Source: DATLNF01 sp046590575
GTDB lineage: Bacteria > Actinomycetota > Actinomycetes > BP-191
NCBI GenBank assembly: GCA_046590575.1
Contig: JBKJUS010000088.1
Location: forward strand, 1-32,470
DNA: 32,470 nucleotides
Reading direction: 5' to 3'
The position numbers were made by a program, and so were the translations under genes. The notes below the pieces were generated by a model that searched no databases, was not told the DNA's origin, and was given only the letters and a program-made list of their open reading frames with translations. Of this stretch, positions 7,477-15,238 are shown piece by piece (the first letter of the stretch is position 1; every line of letters begins with the position of its first letter).

Positions 7477-8192
7477 AGGAAGGTGCCTTCGCGCAGGGCG
7501 ACGGCCACCGCCTGGGACCTGTCGGCGACCCCGAGCTTGCGGTAGATGGACCGCACGTGGGTCTTGATCGTCTCATCGCCGAGCACCAGCCTGGCGGCGA
7601 TGGCGCGGTTCGCGTTGCCGTGCACCATGAGCCCGAGCACCTCGCTCTCCCGCTGGCTCAAGCCCAGCGATGCGCCCGGCCAGAACTCCCCACGGTGCAG
7701 CCGAGCGGCAGACAAGGCGACCCGTCCGGCCAGGCTCGGGTCAACAACGATCTCGCCGGCCATCACCCGCTGCAGCTGCGCGATGAGCTCTTCGGCCGTC
7801 ACCTGCTTGGTGAGGTAGCCCGCAGCGCCCGCGCGCAACCCTTCGAAGAGGTACTGCTCGTCGTCGTACACGGTGAGCAGCACCACTTTTGTGGTCGGTG
7901 CCGCCGCCCGCAGCCCAGTGCAGAGCTCGAGCCCACTGGTGGTTTTCATCCGCACGTCGACCAGCGCGATGTCGGGGGCGAGCTCAACCGCCAACCGGTG
8001 CGCCTGACCCGGATCGGTCGTGCTGGCGACGACCTCGGCCTGAGCCGCGTAGGGCCTGAGCATCGACTGCAGTCCATCGAGCACCATCTGGTGGTCGTCG
8101 ACGAGCAGCAGCCGGATGGGAGCCGAGCCTACGTCGGCATCGCCCTTGTCAGCAGCGCCCACATCGGTCACAGCGAGATCGTAATCTCCCAC
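7473..8192 (-). CDS. NarL/LuxR-type response regulator, 239 aa
   Basis: The receiver domain (about 26-145) has the acidic pair Asp32-Asp33, phospho-acceptor Asp79 in ALVDVRM, Thr107 in LLTVYD and Lys129 in YLTKQ. A LuxR-type helix-turn-helix follows (about 178-235: LSQRESEVLGLM to RKLGVADRSQAV). It is the partner of the following kinase, with which it overlaps by 4 bp. The GTG start at 8192 gives a 25-residue extension before the receiver; it is chosen because GGGGGAG lies 5 bp upstream. That site is inside a perfect hairpin. The gene is divergent from prk across 56 bp, so it could bind there and control both itself and the prk-gap-fba operon. Confidence 0.92.
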   Translation of the reverse strand: MGDYDLAVTDVGAADKGDADVGSAPIRLLLVDDHQMVLDGLQSMLRPYAAQAEVVASTTDPGQAHRLAVELAPDIALVDVRMKTTSGLELCTGLRAAAPTTKVVLLTVYDDEQYLFEGLRAGAAGYLTKQVTAEELIAQLQRVMAGEIVVDPSLAGRVALSAARLHRGEFWPGASLGLSQRESEVLGLMVHGNANRAIAARLVLGDETIKTHVRSIYRKLGVADRSQAVAVALREGTFL

Positions 8193-8197
8193 CGGCT

Positions 8198-8215
8198 CTC
8201 CCCCACCAGGGGGAG
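8198..8215. promoter_or_regulatory. 7-bp perfect dyad covering the response regulator ribosome-binding site
   Basis: CTCCCCC, a 4-base spacer and GGGGGAG form a perfect dyad. In the minus-strand mRNA the 3' arm is the Shine-Dalgarno sequence of the response regulator, so folding would hide it. In DNA it also lies about 20 bp upstream of the candidate prk -10 and could be an operator. Both readings are inference; the dyad itself is plain. Confidence 0.5.
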
Positions 8216-8236
8216 GCGCCGCCTCGGCCGGGCTCC

Positions 8237-8242
8237 TACGTT
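8237..8242 (+). promoter_or_regulatory. Candidate -10 element for leaderless prk transcript
   Basis: TACGTT fits TANNNT and ends 6 bp before the GTG start of prk. No Shine-Dalgarno sequence is present before that GTG, and no -35 box is evident. The spacing predicts transcription starting at the start codon. This supports GTG at 8249 over the in-frame ATG at 8270. Confidence 0.45.
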
Positions 8243-8248
8243 ACGGCG

Positions 8249-9220
8249 GTGAGCCCGAAAACCGTGTCCATGCGCCGCTCCGCCGATGACGGCATCCAGC
8301 GGCCGGTCATGCTCGCCATCGCCGGTGACAGCGCGGCCGGCAAGACCACCCTCACCAAAGGTCTCGTCGGTGCCATCGCCGACGACGCGGTCAGCTCGAT
8401 CTGCGTCGACGACTACCACCGGTACGACCGGATAGAGCGAAAGTCCTTGCCGTTCACCCCGTTGGACCCGGCGTGCAACTACCTCGGGATCATGGAGCAG
8501 CATCTGCAGCTGCTCGCCATGGGTGAGCCGATCCTCAAGCCGGTCTACAACCACCACGACGGCACGCTCGACCGGCCGGTGCTCGTGGAGCCGACCGAGA
8601 CGGTGATCGTCGAGGGTCTGCTCCCCCTCTACAGTCGGCTCTCCCGAGCCTGCTTCGATCTGACGGTCTACATCGACCCACCGGAGGACATCCGGCGCAC
8701 CTGGAAGGTGCAGCGCGACACTCGCGACCGCGGCTACACCGAGGACCAGGTTCTCGCCGACCTCGACAAGCGCGAGACTGACTCCACGACGCACATCAGG
8801 CCGCAACGACAGTGGGCCGATGTCGTGGTCCGCTTTGCTCCCATCGAGGAGCGGGGCGAAAGCAGCACGGACCCGCTGTCGGCAACCATCCTGCTCCGGC
8901 CCACGGTCCCGCACGCCGACCTCATGACCATCCTGCAGGCCGAGGATCACGGTGCCGTCCACCTCAAGCTCATGCGCGACGAGGACGGCAAGCCGGTCGA
9001 CGCTCTGCATGTGCACGCCTACGCTCCGCCGGACGTGACACGACGGATTCAAGAAGACATCTGGGCAGCTCTCGGCGTGGCCACGGACTACCCGCCCTCG
9101 CTCGGCTTGGTCGGCGGGAGCACCCGAAGCGAGCCGCTCGCGATCGTCCAGCTGATCCTTCTCTACCACCTGCTCAAAGCACGCCGGCTCTCCGGCGTCG
9201 AGCTCGAGCTCGCACCGTGA
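8249..9220 (+). CDS. prk: Phosphoribulokinase, class II-like, 323 aa
   Basis: Makes ribulose-1,5-bisphosphate from ribulose-5-phosphate and ATP, the step that feeds RubisCO. The P-loop is GDSAAGKT (26-33); CVDDYHRYDR (52-61), KPVYNHHDG and VIVEGLLPLY are the substrate and metal regions. These match the plant/cyanobacterial class II enzyme rather than the octameric proteobacterial CbbP, whose P-loop reads GSSGAGTT. The P-loop cysteine of the plant thioredoxin switch is replaced by Ala30, while the second cysteine (Cys52, ICVDDYH) remains, so the plant-type disulfide cannot form. GTG 8249 fits a leaderless start; ATG 8270 is the alternative. gap follows after 12 bp. Confidence 0.95.
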   Translation: MSPKTVSMRRSADDGIQRPVMLAIAGDSAAGKTTLTKGLVGAIADDAVSSICVDDYHRYDRIERKSLPFTPLDPACNYLGIMEQHLQLLAMGEPILKPVYNHHDGTLDRPVLVEPTETVIVEGLLPLYSRLSRACFDLTVYIDPPEDIRRTWKVQRDTRDRGYTEDQVLADLDKRETDSTTHIRPQRQWADVVVRFAPIEERGESSTDPLSATILLRPTVPHADLMTILQAEDHGAVHLKLMRDEDGKPVDALHVHAYAPPDVTRRIQEDIWAALGVATDYPPSLGLVGGSTRSEPLAIVQLILLYHLLKARRLSGVELELAP

Positions 9221-9232
9221 GGGTGTGACTGC

Positions 9233-10279
9233 GTGGTCCGAGTAGCGATCAACGGGTTCGGTCGAATCGGCCGCAGCTTCGTACGCGCCGCTCTCGCCCG
9301 CCCGGGCACGATTGACGTGGTCGCAGTCAATGACACCAACGACCCGGACATGCTCGCCTACTTGCTGGAGCACGACACCGTCCACGGGTCGCTGACGGAA
9401 TCAGTGGACCTGGAGTCTGGCGCCCTCGTGGTCGACAACCACCGGATCGTCCTATGCCGCGACCGCGAGCCGGCAAAGCTGCCATGGAGCGATCTGGGCA
9501 TCGACGTCGTCATCGAGTCGACCGGCAGCTTCACCATGGCCGACGAGGCTGCCGAGCACATCACGGCAGGCGCGAAGCGCGTCGTCATCTCCGCGCCGGC
9601 GACCGGCGCGGACCTCACCGTGTGCATGGGGGTCAACGACGACTCGTTCGACCCGGACCTGCATACCATCGTGTCCAACGCGTCGTGTACGACGAACTGC
9701 CTCGCCTCGATGGTGTCGGTTCTGCACGACCGCTTCGAGCTTCTCGACGGCTTCATGAGCACCGTCCACGCCTACACCAACGACCAGAATCTCCTCGACC
9801 TCCCGCATCGGGGTCACACCCGTGACCTCCGACGTGGCCGAGCCGCTGCCCAGAACATCGTGCCGTCATCCACCGGCGCGGCCCGGGCGATCGGCGAGGT
9901 GCTGCCCGAGCTGGCCGGCCGACTCGACGGCATCGCATTCCGAGTGCCGGTGTCCTGCGGGTCGGTGACGGATCTAGTCGCCACGCTCGGTCGACCGGTC
10001 ACCCGAGAGGAGGTCAACGCGGCCTTCGCCGACGCCGCTGTCGAGTCACGACGCGCTGGGATCCTCGGCGTCACCAACGTGCCGATCGTCAGCTCCGACA
10101 TCGTCGGTCAGGCGTACTCCTGCCTGTTCTCCACCTGCGACACGATGACGAGTGGTAGCCGGGTGAAAGTGCTCGGGTGGTACGACAACGAGTGGGGGTA
10201 CAGCAACCGCCTACTCGAGCTGGCCGCTCTGATGGGTGCAGACCGAGCCGCAGCGCTGCCAGTCGGCGCCGCCCGTTGA
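9233..10279 (+). CDS. gap: Glyceraldehyde-3-phosphate dehydrogenase, 348 aa
   Basis: Type I GAPDH. The NAD(P)-binding start is VRVAINGFGRIGRS, active-site Cys152 lies in SNASCTTNC, and His179 in STVHAYTNDQ. In the Calvin cycle it would reduce 1,3-bisphosphoglycerate. Asp34 (AVNDTND), where the adenine ribose binds, points to NAD use, but cofactor choice in this family also depends on the S-loop. Here that loop (about 178-210) carries three or four extra residues around HRGHTRD compared with common bacterial GAPDH. The GTG start is 12 bp after prk; GAGG overlapping the prk stop can serve as ribosome binding site. It is the middle gene of prk-gap-fba and probably the CBB-specific copy. Confidence 0.96.
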   Translation: MVRVAINGFGRIGRSFVRAALARPGTIDVVAVNDTNDPDMLAYLLEHDTVHGSLTESVDLESGALVVDNHRIVLCRDREPAKLPWSDLGIDVVIESTGSFTMADEAAEHITAGAKRVVISAPATGADLTVCMGVNDDSFDPDLHTIVSNASCTTNCLASMVSVLHDRFELLDGFMSTVHAYTNDQNLLDLPHRGHTRDLRRGRAAAQNIVPSSTGAARAIGEVLPELAGRLDGIAFRVPVSCGSVTDLVATLGRPVTREEVNAAFADAAVESRRAGILGVTNVPIVSSDIVGQAYSCLFSTCDTMTSGSRVKVLGWYDNEWGYSNRLLELAALMGADRAAALPVGAAR

Positions 10280-10318
10280 TGTCGCCGACAGCTCACTCGA
10301 GAATCTGAGGATGCAGAC

Positions 10319-11317
10319 ATGACTGATCACGACCTGCACGCCACCGCCGCCGCCATGGTCCGTCCAGGCACCGGAATCCTGGCAGCCGACGAGAGCGTCG
10401 CGACCTGTAGCAGCCGCCTCGAGGCGTTGGGCGTGACGGCGACGGAGGATGCCCGGCGGGCCTACCGCGAGCTGTTGCTCGACGCTGACGGCCTCGCGCA
10501 GCACGTGAGCGGCGTCATCCTCTTCGACGAGACGATGCGCCAGAGCAGCGCGGCCGGTATCCCGTTCCCGGTCCTGCTGGAGAAGCAGGGCATCCTGCCG
10601 GGCATCAAGGTCGACACCGGCGCGAAGCCACTCGCCGGCGCTCCCGGCGAGACAGTGACCGAGGGGCTCGACGGGCTGCGGGAGCGGATCGGCGAGTACG
10701 TCGGCATGGGCGCCAGGTTCGCCAAGTGGCGCGCGGTGCTCACGATTGGCGGTGATCGGCCGACCCGGCGCGCGATCGTGGCCAACGCGCACGCCCTCGC
10801 CCGCTACGCCGCTCTCTGCCAGGAAGGCGGGCTCGTGCCGATCGTCGAGCCCGAGGTGCTCATGGACGGCGACCACGACCTCGCCCGGTGCCGGTCCGTG
10901 ACCGAGGAGGTTTTGGTTGAGGTGTTCGCCCAGCTGCGAGTCGCCGGCGTGGATTTCGCCTCGATGGTGCTGAAGCCTTCGATGGTGCTGCCTGGCTCAC
11001 GCGCGACGCCGGTTGCAGTCGAGGAGGTGGCGACGACGACACTCGACTGCCTGCGCTCCGCCGTACCGTCGACGGTGGCCGGCGTGGCCTTCCTCTCCGG
11101 CGGCCAGGGCTCGGATGTCGCCACCAAGCACCTCGTCGCCATGGTGACGCTCGGTCCGCACCCGTGGCCGCTCACCTTCTCGTTTGGTCGCGCGCTGCAG
11201 GACGACGCGCTGCGGACCTGGGCGGCTGACACCAGCGACACCGTGGCGGCCCGCACGGTTCTGATCGACCGGGTCCGAGCCAATGGCGAAGCCACTCTCG
11301 TCGCCTCCCGGGTGTAA
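10319..11317 (+). CDS. fba: Class I fructose-bisphosphate aldolase, 332 aa
   Basis: Schiff-base (metal-independent) aldolase that joins dihydroxyacetone phosphate with glyceraldehyde-3-phosphate or erythrose-4-phosphate. Family marks are Asp24 in GILAADES, Lys136 in FAKWRAV, Glu177 in VPIVEPEV and the Schiff-base Lys219 in MVLKPSMV. Many bacterial CBB operons use a class II zinc aldolase instead. It starts 39 bp after gap with GAGG upstream and ends just before a long hairpin, so it closes the prk-gap-fba operon. Confidence 0.95.
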   Translation: MTDHDLHATAAAMVRPGTGILAADESVATCSSRLEALGVTATEDARRAYRELLLDADGLAQHVSGVILFDETMRQSSAAGIPFPVLLEKQGILPGIKVDTGAKPLAGAPGETVTEGLDGLRERIGEYVGMGARFAKWRAVLTIGGDRPTRRAIVANAHALARYAALCQEGGLVPIVEPEVLMDGDHDLARCRSVTEEVLVEVFAQLRVAGVDFASMVLKPSMVLPGSRATPVAVEEVATTTLDCLRSAVPSTVAGVAFLSGGQGSDVATKHLVAMVTLGPHPWPLTFSFGRALQDDALRTWAADTSDTVAARTVLIDRVRANGEATLVASRV

Positions 11318-11337
11318 CGACACGGTCCCCTCGAGTC

Positions 11338-11377
11338 CTGCGGTCTGGCGTGTCGTCTAGGACACGTCAGACCGCAG
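11338..11377. terminator. 17-bp stem-loop closing the prk-gap-fba operon
   Basis: The arms 11338-11354 and 11361-11377 pair over 17 bp with one G-T pair and a 6-base loop (GTCTAG). It begins 20 bp after the fba stop. No T-run follows, which is common for actinobacterial hairpin terminators. The remaining 110 bp up to the bpa start (11378-11487) should hold the bpa promoter, but I see no convincing boxes. Confidence 0.75.
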
Positions 11378-11487
11378 CTCAAGCGGCTTGGCAGGTGACG
11401 TAGGCGCAGGCCACCAGGGAGGGAGCGCTGGACGACGGTCCTCCACCGCCGAGGTGCAGCGCAACGGAATTCGGGCAGGATGAGCAG

Positions 11488-12012
11488 ATGACTGAAGAGA
11501 CCGAGCCGAGCGTCATCGTCGTCGACAGCACCGAAGGGCCGCATCCGACGGGCACGGGTGCCGACGGCACCGCCGTCAAGGACACCGGTGGCGGCGTGAC
11601 CGGGCTGACCGATCTGATCGAGCAACCCGCGAAGGTCATGCGGATCGGCTCGATGGTCAAGCAACTGCTCGAGGAAGTGAAGTCTGCGCCGCTCGACGAG
11701 AAGTCCCGCGACCGTCTGCGCGACATCCACGAGTCGTCGATCCGCGAGCTCGCCGAGGGCTTGGCACCAGAGCTCCGCGAGGAGCTGCGGCGGCTGTCAC
11801 TGCCCTTCGACGACGCTTCAGTGCCCAGCGACAGCGAGCTGAGGGTCGCGCAGGCTCAGCTCGTTGGGTGGCTTGAAGGGGTCTTCCACGGCATTCAGAC
11901 CGCGTTGTTCGCCCAGCAGATGGCCGCCCGGGCGCAGCTCGAAGAGATGCAGCGGCGTCCCGCGTTGCCACCCGGCCAACCGGCCCCGACCACCAGTGGC
12001 CCCTACCTCTGA
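11488..12012 (+). CDS. bpa: Bacterial proteasome activator Bpa/PafE, 174 aa
   Basis: An ATP-independent ring that docks on the 20S proteasome and feeds it unfolded proteins. The core (about 40-155) closely matches mycobacterial Bpa: LIEQPAKVMRIGSMVKQLL, RLRDIHESSIRELA, LAPELREEL, then AQAQLVGWLEG and FHGIQTALFAQQMAARAQLEEM. The C-terminal GPYL corresponds to the mycobacterial GQYL motif that inserts into proteasome pockets. The N-terminal 35 residues are acidic and probably disordered. Its presence implies a 20S proteasome elsewhere in the genome. It converges with the HAD phosphatase gene, leaving 31 bp. Confidence 0.93.
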   Translation: MTEETEPSVIVVDSTEGPHPTGTGADGTAVKDTGGGVTGLTDLIEQPAKVMRIGSMVKQLLEEVKSAPLDEKSRDRLRDIHESSIRELAEGLAPELREELRRLSLPFDDASVPSDSELRVAQAQLVGWLEGVFHGIQTALFAQQMAARAQLEEMQRRPALPPGQPAPTTSGPYL

Positions 12013-12043
12013 GCCCGCGCTCCCGTCGTACCGCAATACCCGA

Positions 12044-12856
12044 TCACGCCCGGTGGACGGGCCCCGGACGGGCCAGCACGGCTTCGATGACGACAGCGAC
12101 GCCGTCGTCGTCGTTCGCCGCGGTGATCTCATCGGCGGCGGCGAGCACCTCCGGGTGGGCGTTAGCGACGGCGACGCCGTGCGCCGCCCAGGAGAGCATC
12201 GGCAGGTCGTTGGGCATGTCGCCGAAGGCGACGCAGTCAGCCGCGCCGAGTCCGTGCCCAGCGACCAGCGCAGCAAGCCCAGATGCCTTCGAGATGCCAC
12301 GGGCACTGATCTCGAGCAGTCCGTCGATCGAGGAGTGGGTGGTCTCCACGAGCCCACCGAGCGCAGCTCGAGCCGCCGCCAGCAACTCGTCCCCTGTCAT
12401 CTCCTCGTGCCGGACGAGCAGCTTGACCACCCCCTCAGCCAACAGCTCCTCGACCTCCAGCACGTCCTTGTCGTCCTGATCCCAGCGAGGCCGGTACGCC
12501 GGCTCGTGGCCGAATCGCGCGGTCGCCGTCTCGCGCGCAAACACGACGCCCGGCACGTCGCGGCGCAGCGCCACCACGACCTCCAGCGCTGCGTCCGCCG
12601 TGAGCAGATGCGATTCCACGACCTGCTCAGTGTGCAAGTCGTAGACCACGGCTCCGTTGGCGCAGATCGCGAGACCGTGGTGCCCGGCCGCATCGGCGAC
12701 GCCGGCCATCCACCGCGGAGGCCGACCGGTGACCATGACGAAGAGCGAGCCGACCTCCTCGACGGCCGCGATGGCCTCGCGGCTGCGGGCCGAGATCGTG
12801 CCGTCCGAGCGCACAAGAGTCCCGTCGAGATCGCTCGCGACCACCAGCGGCTTCAC
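12044..12856 (-). CDS. Cof-type HAD-superfamily phosphatase, 270 aa
   Basis: HAD hydrolase of the Cof type. Motif I is DLDGT with nucleophile Asp9 and Asp11; the motif II region is VMVTGRP; motif IV is FGDMPND. The C2-type cap between them fits sugar-phosphate or nucleotide-phosphate phosphatases; the substrate is unknown. The GTG start at 12856 overlaps the serS stop by 4 bp (GTGA), so the two are translated together. An open frame continues far upstream but lies inside serS and lacks HAD features. Confidence 0.88.
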   Translation of the reverse strand: MKPLVVASDLDGTLVRSDGTISARSREAIAAVEEVGSLFVMVTGRPPRWMAGVADAAGHHGLAICANGAVVYDLHTEQVVESHLLTADAALEVVVALRRDVPGVVFARETATARFGHEPAYRPRWDQDDKDVLEVEELLAEGVVKLLVRHEEMTGDELLAAARAALGGLVETTHSSIDGLLEISARGISKASGLAALVAGHGLGAADCVAFGDMPNDLPMLSWAAHGVAVANAHPEVLAAADEITAANDDDGVAVVIEAVLARPGPVHRA

Positions 12857-14121
12857 GCCGTACGGATCTCTTCGATCTCCCCGAGATACGGCCGCAGCGC
12901 TGCGGGCAGGTGGACCGAGCCGTCCTCGCGCTGGTGGTTCTCGAAGAGCGCGACGATGGTGCGGGCGACCGCCACAAGTGTGCCGTTGAGGGTGTGCACC
13001 AATGCTGGCTTGCCGTCGGCGCCTCGGTGTCTGATGTTGAGCCGGCGCGCTTGGTATCCGGTGCAGTTCGACGTCGAGGTCAGCTCGAGGTAGCGCTGCT
13101 GCGACGGCAGCCACGCCTCGCAGTCGTACTTGCGCGCCGCCGACGAGCCGAGGTCGCCGCCGGCGATGTCGACGACGCGGTACGGCAGCTCGAGGGCGGT
13201 GAGCATCTGCTCCTCCCACGCGAGCAGGCGCAGATGCTCGTCGGAGCTCTGCTCGGGCGGACAGAACGAGAACATCTCGACCTTGTCGAACCAGTGCACC
13301 CGGATGATGCCGCGGGTGTCCTTGCCATAGGACCCGGCCTCGCGGCGAAAGCAGCTGGAGAATCCGGCGTAGCGCCGCGGAGCATCGTCGAGGTCGAGCA
13401 CCTCGCCCATGTGCATGGCGGCAAGTGGCACTTCGGAGGTGCCGACGAGATAGAGATCGTCGGATTCGAGGTGGTAGATCTCGCCGGAGTGGGCGCCGAG
13501 GAACCCGGTGCCCTCCATGGCCTCCGGTTTGACCAGCGCGGGAGCGATGACCGGAATGAAGCCCGCGGCGGTCGCCTGGGCCATCGCCAGGTTGACGAGG
13601 GCCAGCTCGAGCAGCGCGCCGATGCCGGTGAGGTAGTAAAAACGCGCACCCGAGACCTTGGCGCCGCGCTCGGTGTCAATCGCCCGGTGCAGCTCGCCGA
13701 GCGCGAGGTGGTCGCGCGGCTCCCATCCGGCGTACGTCGGTCTGGTCCCTACCTCTCGCATCGTGACGAAGTCGTCCTCGCCACCAGGCGGCGTACCGGC
13801 TTCGACGACATTGTCGATGGACCGCATCGCGGCGGTGAACGACGCCTCGGCGTCAACCTCCTCAGCTTCGGCCGCCTTCACGTCCGCCGCCAGCTTGCCG
13901 AGAGTCGAGAGCAAGGTCGTGCGGTCGTCGCCTTGAGCCTGCGCCACACCCTTGCCGAGCGCCTTCTGCTCGGTCCGCAGTGCGTCGGCCCTGGTGACTG
14001 CCGCCCGCCGACGAGACTCTGCGTCAAGCGCGATGTCGACCAGTCCCGGGTCGTCACCACGGGTTCGTTGAGACTCGCGGACGCGGTCGGGTTCGTCGCG
14101 CAGCAGCCGGGCATCGATCAC
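12853..14121 (-). CDS. serS: Seryl-tRNA synthetase, 422 aa
   Basis: Charges tRNA-Ser. The N-terminal MIDARLLRDEPDRVRESQR begins the antiparallel coiled-coil arm (to about residue 105). The class II core has TSEVPL, motif 2 in SSCFRREAGSYGKDTRGI with WFDKVEM, and motif 3 in STSNCTGYQARRLNIR. Length is standard. The start is GTG at 14121. It lies 25 bp after the lipoprotein gene and is coupled to the HAD phosphatase gene. Confidence 0.98.
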   Translation of the reverse strand: MIDARLLRDEPDRVRESQRTRGDDPGLVDIALDAESRRRAAVTRADALRTEQKALGKGVAQAQGDDRTTLLSTLGKLAADVKAAEAEEVDAEASFTAAMRSIDNVVEAGTPPGGEDDFVTMREVGTRPTYAGWEPRDHLALGELHRAIDTERGAKVSGARFYYLTGIGALLELALVNLAMAQATAAGFIPVIAPALVKPEAMEGTGFLGAHSGEIYHLESDDLYLVGTSEVPLAAMHMGEVLDLDDAPRRYAGFSSCFRREAGSYGKDTRGIIRVHWFDKVEMFSFCPPEQSSDEHLRLLAWEEQMLTALELPYRVVDIAGGDLGSSAARKYDCEAWLPSQQRYLELTSTSNCTGYQARRLNIRHRGADGKPALVHTLNGTLVAVARTIVALFENHQREDGSVHLPAALRPYLGEIEEIRTA

Positions 14122-14146
14122 CAGTCGAGGATATCGGTGCCGTCTA

Positions 14147-14626
14147 CTAGGGGCCGCAGGTCTCGCCGCGGGGGAGCACCCGGTCGGTGTCGTAGAACCA
14201 CATCCGCGGGTCGTCGTCGTTGAGGAACGCTCGCAGACAGAACGACACGGGACTGCCCGCGCCGCTCACCAGGACGACCTTGCCGCCGCGGAGCCGGTAT
14301 GCCTTGGTCGCCTTCACCTCGTCGAGGGTGCCCATCTGGCCCTGCACGGCGATGTGCGCCTGGGCCGCGTCGGCGACGACGAGCAGGTCACGAACGAGGA
14401 GGTCGTCGGCACTGCCCGGCCGGATGCCCAGCTCGCGGATGTAGTCGAACGCCGTCTTCGGCCGGGGCCCCGCCACCGCAGGCGGGTTCGAAACCACCGA
14501 CGCTGCGGGGGACGCGACAACCGGGTCGTCGTCCCCGCCGTCACCGTTGCTGCAGCCCGACACCAGCGCCAGCGCGACGAGTGACATGACCACGGTCCGA
14601 TAGCGCACCATCGCCGGGCGGGGCAC
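14147..14626 (-). CDS. Putative lipoprotein, 159 aa
   Basis: A lipoprotein signal peptide is clear: basic start, hydrophobic stretch, then lipobox LVSGC. It is followed by an Asp/Gly-rich tether and a Pro/Ala-rich linker. The globular part (about 55-159) has no motif I recognise; two cysteines (SFCLRAF, ETCGP) could form a disulfide. The GTG start at 14626 shares one base with the DUF4446 stop; ATG at 14611 gives a tighter signal peptide and is equally likely. It lies upstream of serS in a same-strand run. Function unknown. Confidence 0.75.
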   Translation of the reverse strand: MPRPAMVRYRTVVMSLVALALVSGCSNGDGGDDDPVVASPAASVVSNPPAVAGPRPKTAFDYIRELGIRPGSADDLLVRDLLVVADAAQAHIAVQGQMGTLDEVKATKAYRLRGGKVVLVSGAGSPVSFCLRAFLNDDDPRMWFYDTDRVLPRGETCGP

Positions 14627-15117
14627 TAGCTGCCGGACCGGGCGGCGAAGGACAGCGCCTGGCTCTCCTCAGGCGACAACGAGTGCTCACTCTTACCGGC
14701 CTTGATGCCCTTGGCATACGTCCGGGTCTCGCTGCGACCGTTAATCGACGTCAGCACCAGACCATCACCCGCATCGTCGAGCAGGGCGACAGAGAACGAG
14801 AGGCGACCACCCATGTCAGGGAAGGCGTCGTAGCGGACGACCGCGACATGGCGCAACGCGTCGGCGAGGTCTGATCCCAGCTCGGTGAGATGGCCGCGGA
14901 CCCGGCCGACCTCGTCCCGCAGCGCCGCCGTCTCGGCGATATGGCGACCGACAGCAGTGACGAAGTCATCGCTGCGGCCACTGCCTTGCAGCACTTCGTA
15001 CGCCTTGCGCATCCGGGACAGACGCAGCTGCGCGGCGGCGCCCAGAAAGAACCCGAGAACCCCGGTCACTGTGCCGATGAGCGCGAGCAGATCGGCGGTG
15101 TCGCGGTCGAGCTGCAC
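14626..15117 (-). CDS. DUF4446 family membrane-anchored protein, 163 aa
   Basis: One N-terminal membrane segment (about 8-30, LLALIGTVTGVLGFFLGAAA) is followed by a helical, probably coiled-coil stretch and a C-terminal domain with RYDAFPDMGGRLSFSVALLD and GLVLTSINGRSETRTYAK. That pattern is typical of DUF4446, which has no known function. The GTG at 15117 is chosen because AAGGA lies about 6 bp upstream and the membrane segment starts right after. The frame stays open upstream to 15396, but that part is antisense to larB. Confidence 0.82.
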   Translation of the reverse strand: MQLDRDTADLLALIGTVTGVLGFFLGAAAQLRLSRMRKAYEVLQGSGRSDDFVTAVGRHIAETAALRDEVGRVRGHLTELGSDLADALRHVAVVRYDAFPDMGGRLSFSVALLDDAGDGLVLTSINGRSETRTYAKGIKAGKSEHSLSPEESQALSFAARSGS

Positions 15118-15238
15118 GGTGTTCCTTCGGCAGATGCGCGCTGGGTGAAGGGCGCGGATTGGGCCGCAGCCCGGGGTGCGTGAGTATATCGAGGCGACCC
15201 GGCCACCTGGCCGTGGCCGGAGCCCCTTCGGAGTGCGT

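Noticed and set aside
11379..11487. Minus-strand Cys/Ser-rich peptide frame ending one base before the fba hairpin, resembling a small modified-peptide precursor.
   Set aside because: No ATG or ribosome binding site in the short stretch; the only in-frame GTG gives 11 residues, and the longer frame is antisense to bpa.
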